Shown: piece after piece, positions 5,085-12,383 of the stretch | How positions within the stretch are numbered: position 1 is the first letter of the stretch | Layout of the letters: every line of letters starts with the position of its first letter | NCBI GenBank assembly: GCA_002368575.1 | Contig: DFEA01000011.1 | Location: 1 to 12,690 of the forward strand | Direction: 5' to 3' | DNA length: 12,690 bases | Source: Lachnospiraceae bacterium UBA3814 | GTDB lineage: Bacteria > Bacillota > Clostridia > Lachnospirales > Lachnospiraceae | Position numbers and translations under genes: made by a program | Notes under the pieces: generated by a model | What the model saw: only the letters and a program-made list of their open reading frames with translations | Told to the model about the DNA's origin: nothing | Databases searched by the model: none

Positions 5085-5942
5085 TCATACATACCCGTAC
5101 ATCCCTCTTATACTTATCTCTCCGCTGTTTACGTCCTCTACGGTCCCATCCTCGTACTTAAGCTTCAGGGAAAAATCATCATTGATCCCCAAAGCCTGTG
5201 CCCTGCGGCAATTTTCCATACCTTCAGTTATCCTGTTTGCCGGCTCCATCGCTCCGGCCGTGCTTACATATATACTCTTTCCGGCTATGATGCTCCTCTC
5301 TCTGTATATCCCCAGGTATTTTTCCTTATTGTCCGGAAAGTCCCTGCTCATATCGTCAAGCTCCCTTATAAGAGCCGCTGCAAGAGCCGCACGCCTTGTA
5401 AGCCTTCCGCTTTCGGCATAGATCGAGGACGCGATCTCCGAAAGCTCACCGTCAAAAAACGAGGCTTCCTCGTTGACGTTGATACCTATTCCGATGATTA
5501 TACTGTTCAACGAACCGGTGCTGCTTCCCGGAAACATCTCTGCCAGGATACCGCAGATCTTTTTCTTATTCAACACGATATCGTTGACCCATTTGATCCG
5601 GGGCTCTGTCCCGCTTACCGCCTCTATGGCCCTCACAACGGAAACGGCGCTCCAGGCCGTTATCTCCATAAGCCGTTCCGGCGGCTCCCGTCTCTTTAAA
5701 AGCCAGGAAAGATAGATACCCTTATCCCTTGGAGAAAGAAAGCTGCGCCCTCTCCGGCCCCTTCCCCCTGACTGCTCGTTCGCTATGACCACCGTGCCGT
5801 TTCCGGCTCCTTCCTCCGAAAGCTCATTCAGCTTAAGATTGGTTGAATTAATGCAGTCATAGCAATATACGCTTTTCATCCTCTCCGCGGAAAGCTCCCC
5901 GGAAAGCGCCCGTGTATCCAGAGGGTCGTCCCAGGTCCTCAT
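5085..5942 (-). CDS. birA: Biotin--[acetyl-CoA-carboxylase] ligase, single-domain BirA
   Basis: A 285-residue cytosolic biotin protein ligase that activates biotin with ATP and transfers it to a lysine of the biotin carboxyl carrier protein of carboxylases. The biotinyl-AMP loop is GGRGRRGRSF (59-68). KWVNDI (117-122) and KKICGIL (127-133), with the conserved Lys and Gly, form the biotin pocket. GIGINVN (151-157) and SGEI (273-276) complete the catalytic and C-terminal domains. The DNA-binding N-terminal helix-turn-helix of repressor-type BirA is missing, so it should not act as a biotin-operon repressor. The start ATG has GGAGGG seven bases upstream. The frame upstream is open but has no start codon. 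It lies 105 bp after the YjgR-like ATPase on the same strand and may be cotranscribed. Confidence 0.93.
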   Translation of the reverse strand: MRTWDDPLDTRALSGELSAERMKSVYCYDCINSTNLKLNELSEEGAGNGTVVIANEQSGGRGRRGRSFLSPRDKGIYLSWLLKRREPPERLMEITAWSAVSVVRAIEAVSGTEPRIKWVNDIVLNKKKICGILAEMFPGSSTGSLNSIIIGIGINVNEEASFFDGELSEIASSIYAESGRLTRRAALAAALIRELDDMSRDFPDNKEKYLGIYRERSIIAGKSIYVSTAGAMEPANRITEGMENCRRAQALGINDDFSLKLKYEDGTVEDVNSGEISIRGMYGYV

Positions 5943-6046
5943 ACCCGAACCCTCCGGGATCTCATCAGCAACATCATTCTTAGCATCTCCTGTCTTATCA
6001 TTTTCAGGCCGGCTAGTAAATAATCGCGGCTTTTGAGGCCGGCCTT

Positions 6047-7777
6047 TTATTTAAATCTGAAAAGAGTTCCGATTATCCCCCTTCCAAGGGAAGCACCCAC
6101 GTTTCCGCCTATCTTTTTACCGAGCTTACCTCCCTTTGAGCCAAGTACGTTTCCTATCTCCCTGCCGAGAGTTCCGGCTGCGGAGCTTGCGACGTTCTTG
6201 CCGGCGGTGCTTATGGCCTTTCTCTTCTTCTCCGCCTCCTTTTCAGCCGCCCTTGCGGCCTTTTCCGCCTCTGCCTGTGCCGCCTTCTCAGCCCTTAAGC
6301 GTTCCCTTTCAGCGGCCGCCTCGGCCCTCAGCCTTTCCTTTTCAGCGGCTGCCTCGGCCCTCAGCCGCTCTTTTTCAGCAGCTGCCTCGGCCTTTAATCT
6401 CTCCTTTTCCCTGGCCGCTTCCTCCTTGAGCCTCTCCTTTTCGGCCTGAGCCTCCGCTCTCGCACGCTCCTCCTCTGCCGCCTCCTCTGAGGCCTTTCTT
6501 AAAAGGAACTCGTAAGCCGAATCGGGATCGATCTCCTCCCTGTATTTATCATAAAGAGGAGAACCTGTGATGAAGGACTTTTTAAGCGCATTGTCCGCCG
6601 GGCCCATCTTACTCTGCGGGGGAAGGATATTCGTCCTCTTCACCACTGAGGGCACCCCGTCCTCATCAAGCACCGAGACCAATGCCTCTCCGATCCCCAA
6701 ATTTAAAAGGGTGTCGTAGGTATCAAATTCGGGATTCGACCTGAAGGAGGCTGCCGCAGCCTTTGCCGCCTTCTGCTCTGACGGGGTATAGGCGTGCAGC
6801 GCATGCTGTATCTTGTTTCCCAGCTGGGAAAGCACCTCGTCAGGTATGTCCCCGGGGCTCTGGGTGATAAAGTAAACCCCTATCCCCTTTGAACGGATGA
6901 GCTTTACCACCTGCCCGATCTTTTCAAGCAGCTCCTTTGAGGCAGAGTCAAACAGGAGATGAGCCTCGTCAAAGAAAAAGACCATTTTGGGCTTTTCAAG
7001 GTCTCCCGCCTCGGGCATAAGCTCATACAGCTCCGAAAGCATCCACAGCAGAAAGGTCGAATACATCGTCGGGTTATTAACAAGCCTTTCACATTCCAGT
7101 ATATTGATACAGCCGCGTCCCGCGCTGTCCTGTCTGAGCCAGTCATTTATATCAAGAGCCGGATCGGTAAAGAACAGCTCTCCCCCCTCTGACTCAAGGG
7201 AGATGACCGCCCTTATGATGGCCCCGAGGCTCTGCTTCGAAATATTTCCGTACTCAAGGCTTAACTCCTTTGCATTCTCTCCCGCATAGGCAAGGATAGC
7301 CTTCAGATCCTTCATGTCCACCAACAGAAGGCTCTGATCGTCCGCGAGCCTGAATATCACCTTAAGGATCTCAGACTGGGTCTGGTTAAGCCCCAGGATC
7401 CTTGAAAGCAGGATGGGACCCATCTCCGAAACCGTAGTCCTTACCGGAATGCCCTCCTCCTGATAAACGTCCCAGAAGACTGCCGGATATGCCCTGTATA
7501 CAAAGCCGTCCTCAGACAGCCCAAACCTCTCTATCCGCTCCGCCATGTCCCCGGTGTCGCTCCCGCTGTCGCATATCCCCGAAAGATCGCCCTTTATGTC
7601 CGCAAGAAACACCGGAACTCCCATATCCGAAAAGGACTCCGCCATGACCTTGAGCGTTATCGTTTTTCCCGTTCCGGTAGCTCCCGCTATCATCCCGTGT
7701 CTGTTTGCCATTTTGGGGCGGATATATATCTTCTCCTCCCCTGATCTGCCTATGTATATCCTGTTGTCAAGTAACAT
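6047..7777 (-). CDS. HerA-like ATPase, YjgR/DUF853 family
   Basis: A 576-residue P-loop ATPase of the YjgR/DUF853 branch of the HerA/FtsK superfamily. Walker A is GATGTGKT (32-39), followed by the family strand VFLADIKGDLSG (57-67). Walker B is MVFFFDEAH (265-273), and the sensor-like ITQSPGDIPDEVL starts at 304. From ~425 to 525 the chain is a highly charged Glu/Lys/Arg/Ala helix containing five 11-residue repeats. The tail is small and Gly-rich (GREIGNVLGSKGG, 538-550; GRGIIGTLF, 565-573), as expected for the family. The cellular role of YjgR proteins is unknown despite the helicase label; related HerA proteins pump DNA as hexamers. GGAGG lies about seven bases before the ATG. The promoter is at 7872-7900, with birA downstream. 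Confidence 0.9.
   Translation of the reverse strand: MLLDNRIYIGRSGEEKIYIRPKMANRHGMIAGATGTGKTITLKVMAESFSDMGVPVFLADIKGDLSGICDSGSDTGDMAERIERFGLSEDGFVYRAYPAVFWDVYQEEGIPVRTTVSEMGPILLSRILGLNQTQSEILKVIFRLADDQSLLLVDMKDLKAILAYAGENAKELSLEYGNISKQSLGAIIRAVISLESEGGELFFTDPALDINDWLRQDSAGRGCINILECERLVNNPTMYSTFLLWMLSELYELMPEAGDLEKPKMVFFFDEAHLLFDSASKELLEKIGQVVKLIRSKGIGVYFITQSPGDIPDEVLSQLGNKIQHALHAYTPSEQKAAKAAAASFRSNPEFDTYDTLLNLGIGEALVSVLDEDGVPSVVKRTNILPPQSKMGPADNALKKSFITGSPLYDKYREEIDPDSAYEFLLRKASEEAAEEERARAEAQAEKERLKEEAAREKERLKAEAAAEKERLRAEAAAEKERLRAEAAAERERLRAEKAAQAEAEKAARAAEKEAEKKRKAISTAGKNVASSAAGTLGREIGNVLGSKGGKLGKKIGGNVGASLGRGIIGTLFRFK
6278..6442 (-). repeat. Five 33-bp tandem repeats encoding 11-residue helical units
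   Basis: Codons 446-500 of the YjgR-like gene form five units of the type EKERLRAEAAA, so the DNA repeats every 33 bp. The middle units are nearly identical at DNA level. An 11-residue (hendecad) period is that of a slightly right-handed coiled coil, or of a stable single charged helix. Copy number may vary by slippage. Confidence 0.8.
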
Positions 7778-7835
7778 CCGAAACCTCCCATCCGGCCCCC
7801 GGGCCTTTTCTGTCCGTCCTGGCCTGCCTGCGGAT

Positions 7836-7858
7836 CATGGGTTCAGGAAGGACCCATG
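7836..7858. repeat. 7-bp inverted repeat in the ATPase leader
   Basis: CATGGGT (7836-7842) and ACCCATG (7852-7858) flank a 9-nt loop. The element lies in the minus-strand 5' leader between the promoter at 7872-7900 and the YjgR-like ATG. No T-run follows. Function unknown. Confidence 0.4.
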
Positions 7859-7871
7859 TTCATTTCCTATA

Positions 7872-7900
7872 ACTATATCATAGCTTTCCCTCAGTCACAA
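7872..7900 (-). promoter_or_regulatory. Promoter of the YjgR-like ATPase gene
   Basis: On the minus strand there is a -35 TTGTGA (7900-7895), a 17-nt spacer and a -10 TATAGT (7877-7872) with the TGn extension (TGATATAGT). It gives a leader of about 88 nt. It diverges from the mnmA promoter across about 110 bp that otherwise show no gene. Confidence 0.6.
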
Positions 7901-8007
7901 CGCCTTCGTTAAGAGTACCTCGTGACCCGCAAATGATGACCGATTTTCTGATCTGGACGGGGCGGCCGTTACTATAAATAAGGGCGGGGTAATCGTTATA
8001 AAAAATA

Positions 8008-8036
8008 TTGACACATGAAAGAAGGCGTGCTAACAT
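8008..8036 (+). promoter_or_regulatory. Promoter of mnmA-cysK
   Basis: A perfect TTGACA (8008-8013), a 17-nt spacer and TAACAT (8031-8036, two mismatches). The predicted start near 8043 leaves a short leader of about 28 nt. The TTG of this -35 box is also the first in-frame alternative start of mnmA, which is therefore not the real start. Confidence 0.7.
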
Positions 8037-8070
8037 AAATCATATCATTTTGATAGGCTTTATATGTATT

Positions 8071-9189
8071 ATGAAGAAAAAAGCTTTGATCGCAATGAGC
8101 GGCGGGGTCGATTCCTCAGTTGCCGCAAAAGAGATGTTAAATATGGGCTATGACTGCTGCGGGTGTACCATGCGCCTGCTCCCTGCAGGCGCTTATGAAA
8201 CGCCTTCGCAAGGGCCTGACACCTCCCCCGCCGGGAACGCAGACGACCCTTCGAAGGATGCGGAGAAGGTATGCAGGGCTCTAGGCATCCCGTTTTTTTC
8301 ACTGGATCTGTGCAGTGAGTTTCACAAAAACGTGATCCTTCGCTTTGTGTCCGCCTACGAGAAGGGGCTTACCCCCAATCCCTGCATCGACTGTAACCGC
8401 ACCATGAAGTTCGGGCTGCTCCTTGAGCACGCCAGAAGGGAGGGCTATGATGCCCTTGTCACCGGTCATTACGCAAGGACAGAGCAGGATAAGGACGGCC
8501 GCTTCCTCTTAAAGAAGGCTCTGGATCCCTCAAAGGATCAGAGCTATGTGCTCTATAACCTGACACAGGAGGAGCTGTCCGTGATAAGGTTCCCCCTCGG
8601 AAGCCTTACCAAGGCCCGGGTAAGAGAGCTTGCGGCGGCCTCCGGTTTCATAAACGCGCAGAAGAAGGAGAGCCAGGATATCTGCTTTGTTCCCGACGGC
8701 GACTATGCCGGAATGATACAGGCTCTTTCCGGCAGGCAGTACGAGCCCGGCAATTTCGTCGATCTTACAGGCAGGGTCCTTGGTACACACCGCGGTATCA
8801 TCCACTACACCATAGGCCAGAGAAAGGGCCTTAACATTGCCTTCGGCACGCCTAAATATGTATACCGCATTATCCCCGAAAGAAACGAGGTGGTCCTTGC
8901 TGATAACGAAGAGCTCTATGATGATACGGTCCATGTAACAGATTTTAACTGGATAAACGGCCCGCCAAAGGGTGAATTCCGATGCAGCGTCAAAATACGC
9001 TACCGCCAGTGTGAACAGCCGGCTCTGATAATTCCGGAGGGCGACAGGGCCGTTACCATAAAGCTCGAGAGCCCGCAGCGTGCGGTAACTCCCGGTCAGG
9101 CAGCGGTGCTCTATGCAGGAGATACGGTGCTTGGCGGCGGGACAATAACCCGGCAGACCAATGTGCTGCACGGCGCAGCAGATAACTAA
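8071..9189 (+). CDS. mnmA: tRNA-specific 2-thiouridylase MnmA
   Basis: A 372-residue enzyme that adds sulfur to U34 of tRNA-Lys, -Glu and -Gln, using ATP to adenylate the uridine. The N-terminal PP-loop is SGGVDSS (10-16). The first catalytic Cys is C108 in CIDCNRTMKF, and the second is C205 in SQDICF, which carries the persulfide. TGHYAR (131-136), DQSYVLY (156-162) and HYTIGQRKGL (245-254) are further family motifs, followed by the C-terminal beta-barrel. The length equals the usual ~360-375. The start is the ATG at 8071; the upstream extension runs into the -35 box. The ribosome binding site is weak (AGG at 8055-8057). It lies 36 bp before cysK on the same strand, so sulfur acceptor and cysteine synthesis are probably coexpressed. 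Confidence 0.95.
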   Translation: MKKKALIAMSGGVDSSVAAKEMLNMGYDCCGCTMRLLPAGAYETPSQGPDTSPAGNADDPSKDAEKVCRALGIPFFSLDLCSEFHKNVILRFVSAYEKGLTPNPCIDCNRTMKFGLLLEHARREGYDALVTGHYARTEQDKDGRFLLKKALDPSKDQSYVLYNLTQEELSVIRFPLGSLTKARVRELAAASGFINAQKKESQDICFVPDGDYAGMIQALSGRQYEPGNFVDLTGRVLGTHRGIIHYTIGQRKGLNIAFGTPKYVYRIIPERNEVVLADNEELYDDTVHVTDFNWINGPPKGEFRCSVKIRYRQCEQPALIIPEGDRAVTIKLESPQRAVTPGQAAVLYAGDTVLGGGTITRQTNVLHGAADN

Positions 9190-9225
9190 GGGGCAGGCCC
9201 CTTTTACGCATAAGGAGGAAATAGC

Positions 9226-10155
9226 ATGTCACGAATTTACAGATCAGCAGACGAATTGATCGGAAGAACGCCCGTTCTTGAGCTTACTCATATTGAAAAG
9301 GAATACGGCCTGAACGCGGCTGTTTATGCCAAGCTTGAATACTTCAATCCCGCGGGCTCTGTCAAGGACAGGATCGCAAAGGCCATGATTGACGATGCCG
9401 AAAGGTCGGGAAGGCTCACCCCGGGCTCCGTGATAATCGAGCCCACCTCCGGAAACACCGGAATAGGCCTTGCCTCGGTAGCGGCCGCAAGGGGCTACAG
9501 GATCATAATCGTAATGCCCGAGACCATGTCCGTGGAAAGAAGACAGCTTATGAAGGCCTACGGGGCCGAGCTCGTCCTTACCGAGGGAGCAAAGGGCATG
9601 AAGGGTGCCATCGCAAAGGCCGAGGAGCTTGCAAAGGAAAATCCGGGCAGCTTCATCCCCGGCCAGTTTGTCAACCCCGCAAATCCGAAGATACATTTCG
9701 AAACTACGGGCCCCGAGCTCTATGAGGATCTCGACGGGGACATCGACTTCTTCGTCTCCGGAGTGGGGACCGGAGGGACGATAACGGGCGTGGGCGAATA
9801 CCTGAAATCAAAAAAGCCTGATATCCGGGTCATAGCCGTTGAGCCAGCCTCCTCTCCCGTTCTTTCCACCGGAAATGCCGGCCCTCATAAGATCCAGGGA
9901 ATAGGTGCGGGCTTTGTTCCCGAGGTCCTTAATACGGATATATACGATGAGATCATAACCGTTTCCAACGAGGACGCCTTTGAGACCGGCAAAAGGATCG
10001 GACGTCTTGAGGGGATCCTGGTGGGCATTTCCTCAGGCGCTGCCCTTCATGCGGCCATTACTCTTGGAAAGCGCCCCGAAAATGCCGGCAAAAGGATAGC
10101 GGTGCTCTTCCCCGATACGGGTGACCGTTATCTGTCCACACCTCTTTTCGACTGA
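9226..10155 (+). CDS. cysK: Cysteine synthase A (O-acetylserine sulfhydrylase)
   Basis: A 309-residue PLP enzyme making L-cysteine from O-acetylserine and sulfide. The PLP lysine is K47 in NPAGSVKDR. The substrate loop is TSGNTG (74-79), the phosphate-binding loop GTGGT (181-185), KIQGIGAGF (222-230) is the conserved active-site segment, and ISSGAA (268-273) holds the Ser near the PLP ring nitrogen. The chain ends in the typical DTGDRYLST-LF tail, and the length is normal. AAGGAGG lies eight bases before the ATG. Second gene of the probable mnmA-cysK operon; cysteine is the sulfur source for the desulfurase that feeds MnmA, though no desulfurase gene is in the window. Confidence 0.95.
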   Translation: MSRIYRSADELIGRTPVLELTHIEKEYGLNAAVYAKLEYFNPAGSVKDRIAKAMIDDAERSGRLTPGSVIIEPTSGNTGIGLASVAAARGYRIIIVMPETMSVERRQLMKAYGAELVLTEGAKGMKGAIAKAEELAKENPGSFIPGQFVNPANPKIHFETTGPELYEDLDGDIDFFVSGVGTGGTITGVGEYLKSKKPDIRVIAVEPASSPVLSTGNAGPHKIQGIGAGFVPEVLNTDIYDEIITVSNEDAFETGKRIGRLEGILVGISSGAALHAAITLGKRPENAGKRIAVLFPDTGDRYLSTPLFD

Positions 10156-10197
10156 CAGGGGCATACCTGTTGAGGCAGGCGATATGAAAAATGTAAA

Positions 10198-10239
10198 ACG
10201 CCGTTTTGATCCCTTCCGGATCGAAACGGCGTCCTTTTT
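10198..10239. terminator. Bidirectional intrinsic terminator
   Basis: A 15-bp stem with one G-U pair, 10198-10212 with 10218-10232, has a 5-nt loop. On the plus strand it is followed by CCTTTTT, ending cysK. On the minus strand it is followed by TTTTACATTTTT, ending the gene at 10238-10723, whose stop codon touches it. Confidence 0.9.
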
Positions 10240-10723
10240 ACCTGTTCTTTGAAATAGGCTTCGCTCCTGCCTTTTCCTGCAGGTTCTCGATCATCTGCTT
10301 AAACCTGCTCTTCTTCTTTTCCTCCTTGGGAGCCTGCTTTCCGTGCAGTCCCTTTACTCCTATGATATAGATTCCGCTTACGGTGGCCTTGACCTCCTTC
10401 TTTACAGGCACATCATCGAAGATTTTCTCGTCACAGACCATGCTGAGGATCTGGGGTCCTACCTTGGCCTTGACTATGGGAAGCTTTGTCCACCTGAGGT
10501 ATTTCGGCGTCTGGTCGATGACCATCTGCGGCAGCCCCGATTCCTTTATCTTCATCCGTTTTTTGTCGATGATGAGCATCGAGACCGTCTGCTTATAGGC
10601 CTGAAGCTGAGCCTCCTGCTCCTGCTGCCTCTTCTGGGCCCTCTTCCCGAGGAAATACAGCGCCACAACGGCCGCTATCAGGACGACCAGAACAATTATC
10701 AGGATAATAAGTCCCTTAGACAT
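10238..10723 (-). CDS. Membrane-anchored protein of unknown function (161 aa)
   Basis: A 161-residue protein with one N-terminal membrane segment (residues ~4-26). Next come a Lys/Arg/Gln-rich stretch (27-46), then a soluble domain at ~47-126 rich in beta strands (VSMLIIDKKRMKIK, LPIVKAKVGPQILSMVCD, VKATVSGIYIIGVKG), and a basic tail (130-161). The arrangement, with the domain on the cytosolic side by the positive-inside rule, resembles YajC only superficially: the sequence lacks YajC's RPQQKR motif and is longer. I do not recognise the family; it may be Lachnospiraceae-specific. The start is the ATG at 10723, with GGAGGG five bases upstream; an in-frame ATG at 10741 precedes that site. It has its own promoter at 10818-10845 and a shared terminator. 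Confidence 0.8.
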   Translation of the reverse strand: MSKGLIILIIVLVVLIAAVVALYFLGKRAQKRQQEQEAQLQAYKQTVSMLIIDKKRMKIKESGLPQMVIDQTPKYLRWTKLPIVKAKVGPQILSMVCDEKIFDDVPVKKEVKATVSGIYIIGVKGLHGKQAPKEEKKKSRFKQMIENLQEKAGAKPISKNR

Positions 10724-10817
10724 AATGTCCCTCCATTCCATATATCCGGCAAACGCTTCATATCTGTCCGGTCACCCGGGCATATATGAAACGTCTGCCT
10801 CTTTTTGCACCCTATCC

Positions 10818-10845
10818 ATTATACAATAATTCTGTCTTAAGGCAA
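10818..10845 (-). promoter_or_regulatory. Promoter of the unknown membrane-anchored protein
   Basis: On the minus strand there is a -35 TTGCCT (10845-10840), a 16-nt spacer and a perfect -10 TATAAT (10823-10818). It begins immediately after the T-run of the preceding gene's terminator. The predicted leader is about 88 nt. Confidence 0.7.
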
Positions 10846-10846
10846 G

Positions 10847-10896
10847 AAAAAATCCTGAGCCTGAAGCACCGGTGCAGGCTTCCCAAGGCTCAGGAT
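10847..10896 (-). terminator. Terminator of the NlpC/P60 gene
   Basis: An 11-bp perfect stem, ATCCTGAGCCT (10852-10862) with AGGCTCAGGAT (10886-10896), has an inner GAAGC/GCTTC stem. Read on the minus strand it ends in six T. It separates the hydrolase gene from the promoter at 10818-10845. Confidence 0.9.
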
Positions 10897-10918
10897 CATG
10901 AATTCCCTTAAAATACAG

Positions 10919-12196
10919 TCATACAAACCGGCGTACCGTGATTATTGAGCGGTACAGGGCACTGCTTACCTTTATGCCCGAGGCCGGGGTGCTGGCGTGT
11001 ACTATCTGCCCGTTTCCAATATATATCCCCACATGGCCGCCGTAATAGATAACATCCCCGGGCTGGGCCGACTCATAGCTCACCTCACGGCCCGCCACCG
11101 CCTGGGAGCTTGAATTTCTCGGAAGCGATATTCCGAAATTGCTGTATACGGACTGGGTAAAGCCGGAGCAGTCACAGCCCTCCGTAAGGCTCGTGCCCCC
11201 CGCAACGTAAGGATTGCCCACAAACTGAAGAGCATAGCTTGCGATCTGCTGACCCTTTGAGGAATTTCCGGGGTCATAGCTCTTCTTCTCCGTCTTTTCA
11301 GACTTACTCTCCTCCTCGCTCTTTTCGCCCTCAGAATCGGTATCGACCGAAGAGAGCTCCTCACCGTTATTCTTTGCCTCCTCCTCGGCCTTCTTTTTCG
11401 CGGCCTCCTCAGCCTTCTTCCTTTCCTCCTCGGCCTTTTTTCTTGCAGCCTCCTCAGCCTTCTTCCTGGCTGCCTCCTCGGCCTCTATCTGCTTTATGAC
11501 CGCAGTCTGCGCCTTGATCTCCGACCGGTATTCGTCCGCCTTTGCCTGGGCGCTCTTCAGCTTATCATCAAAATCCTCAAGGCTTTCCTTTTTTTCGTCT
11601 ATTATATTCTGAAGGGTGACCGATTGCTCCTCGTAATCGCTGTGAAGCTCCTCAAGATCGTTCATTTCGTTTTCCAGAGCGGTCTTAAGCTCCAGCACCT
11701 CATCCCTCGTACGGACATAATCGTCAAGAAGCTTTCTGTCATAGGAATAAAGCTTTTCAACGTAGTCGGATTTATTCAACAGCTCTGAATAGCTCTGGGA
11801 GCTTGAAATGAGATCAAGGTAGGAGGGATCCCCCTTTTCGTACATGAACTTGATACGAAGCTTCATCGCGTCACGCTGTTCCTGCTCCTTCTGCTTTGCG
11901 GCCTCGTATTCAGCGGTGGCTTCGTCGATCTGAACCTGCTTATCGGCAATGTCGTCTTCGATTATGTCCACGGTAAGCAGCAGGTCCACGAGCTCGGCAT
12001 CTATCTGTGCCAGCTCGTCCTCGAGCTCCCCCTTATCACCCTCCAGGGCTTCTATGTCCTCGTTAACGGAGTTGAGCCTGCTTTCCGCTTCCTTTTTCTG
12101 ATTCTGAGCGTCCGTTTTTGTATCGGCGCTGATGACGCAGGGCATCGTTGCGGCAAGCACCGATGCCATGATTACAGATATGACCCTCTTATTCAT
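10919..12196 (-). CDS. Secreted coiled-coil NlpC/P60 (C40) peptidoglycan hydrolase, CwlO/PcsB-like
   Basis: A 425-residue secreted cell-wall hydrolase. A signal peptide (residues 1-~24, MNKR charge, hydrophobic core, cleavage near ISA-DT) is followed by a long coiled coil (~27-235) of the CwlO/PcsB type. Next comes a Glu/Lys/Ala repeat linker (~238-276), an acidic Ser/Glu/Lys-rich low-complexity linker (277-306), and the C-terminal NlpC/P60 domain (~312-425). Catalytic residues are Cys343 (DCSGF), His388 (GGHVGIYIG) and His400 (VHAS). Such enzymes cut stem-peptide bonds during elongation or division, with the coiled coil controlling activity, often through FtsEX; no ftsEX lies in the window. 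AAGGGG lies just before the ATG. No convincing promoter was found in the 187 bp upstream. Confidence 0.93.
   Translation of the reverse strand: MNKRVISVIMASVLAATMPCVISADTKTDAQNQKKEAESRLNSVNEDIEALEGDKGELEDELAQIDAELVDLLLTVDIIEDDIADKQVQIDEATAEYEAAKQKEQEQRDAMKLRIKFMYEKGDPSYLDLISSSQSYSELLNKSDYVEKLYSYDRKLLDDYVRTRDEVLELKTALENEMNDLEELHSDYEEQSVTLQNIIDEKKESLEDFDDKLKSAQAKADEYRSEIKAQTAVIKQIEAEEAARKKAEEAARKKAEEERKKAEEAAKKKAEEEAKNNGEELSSVDTDSEGEKSEEESKSEKTEKKSYDPGNSSKGQQIASYALQFVGNPYVAGGTSLTEGCDCSGFTQSVYSNFGISLPRNSSSQAVAGREVSYESAQPGDVIYYGGHVGIYIGNGQIVHASTPASGIKVSSALYRSIITVRRFV
11372..11476 (-). repeat. Glu/Lys/Ala helical repeats in the hydrolase linker
   Basis: Codons 241-275 repeat the pattern AA(R/K)KKAEE about four times with near-repetitive DNA (GCCGAGGAGG blocks). 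They probably form a rigid charged helix between the coiled coil and the catalytic domain. Copy number may vary between strains. Confidence 0.6.
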
Positions 12197-12276
12197 TTTT
12201 ACCCCTTATCCCGGGACCGCCAGGCTTCCTCGCGATCCCTTTTTTATTCGTTTCCATTTGATGTCTCCGGATATAA

Positions 12277-12343
12277 AAGCGCTGTCAGAGCGTTTCGATC
12301 ACAGAGACCGCAGGCGCAAAATGCCCTCCCCCGGCAATTTTGC
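12277..12343 (-). other. Two hairpins between asnS and the hydrolase gene
   Basis: One stem at 12316-12343 pairs GCAAAATGCC with GGCAATTTTGC (one bulge, 7-nt loop). A second at 12277-12295 pairs AAGCGCT with AGCGTTT (one G-U) and on the minus strand runs into TTTTATAT. The second could be a weak terminator for asnS; both could also lie in the hydrolase leader. The ydaO (c-di-AMP) riboswitch core, common before such genes, is not recognisable. Confidence 0.4.
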
Positions 12344-12350
12344 GGATCAT

Positions 12351-12376
12351 TTAACAGTTAACGAATTTAATTCGTT
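12351..12376. repeat. Two overlapping perfect palindromes downstream of asnS
   Basis: TTAAC-A-GTTAA (12351-12361) overlaps AACGAATT-T-AATTCGTT (12360-12376). Both are perfect inverted repeats with a single central base, a geometry typical of protein dimer sites rather than RNA hairpins. They lie 7 bp from the asnS stop and 155 bp upstream of the hydrolase gene. Confidence 0.5.
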
Positions 12377-12383
12377 CGCTATA

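Noticed and set aside
6004..6054. GGCCGGC inverted repeat between birA and the ATPase as a minus-strand terminator
   Set aside because: The T-run lies on the plus-strand side only, where no gene is transcribed; on the minus strand it is followed by GAAAATG.
8008..8070. N-terminal extension of MnmA starting at TTG 8008
   Set aside because: The TTG is the -35 box of the promoter and the -10 lies at 8031-8036; the protein aligns with the family from the ATG at 8071.
10238..10723. Assignment of the membrane-anchored protein to YajC
   Set aside because: Only the general layout (membrane helix, then basic and Gln-rich region) is similar; the YajC motifs are absent and it is much longer than usual.
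12197..12383. ydaO (c-di-AMP) riboswitch before the NlpC/P60 gene
   Set aside because: The conserved core segments of that riboswitch are not visible; only generic hairpins are present.
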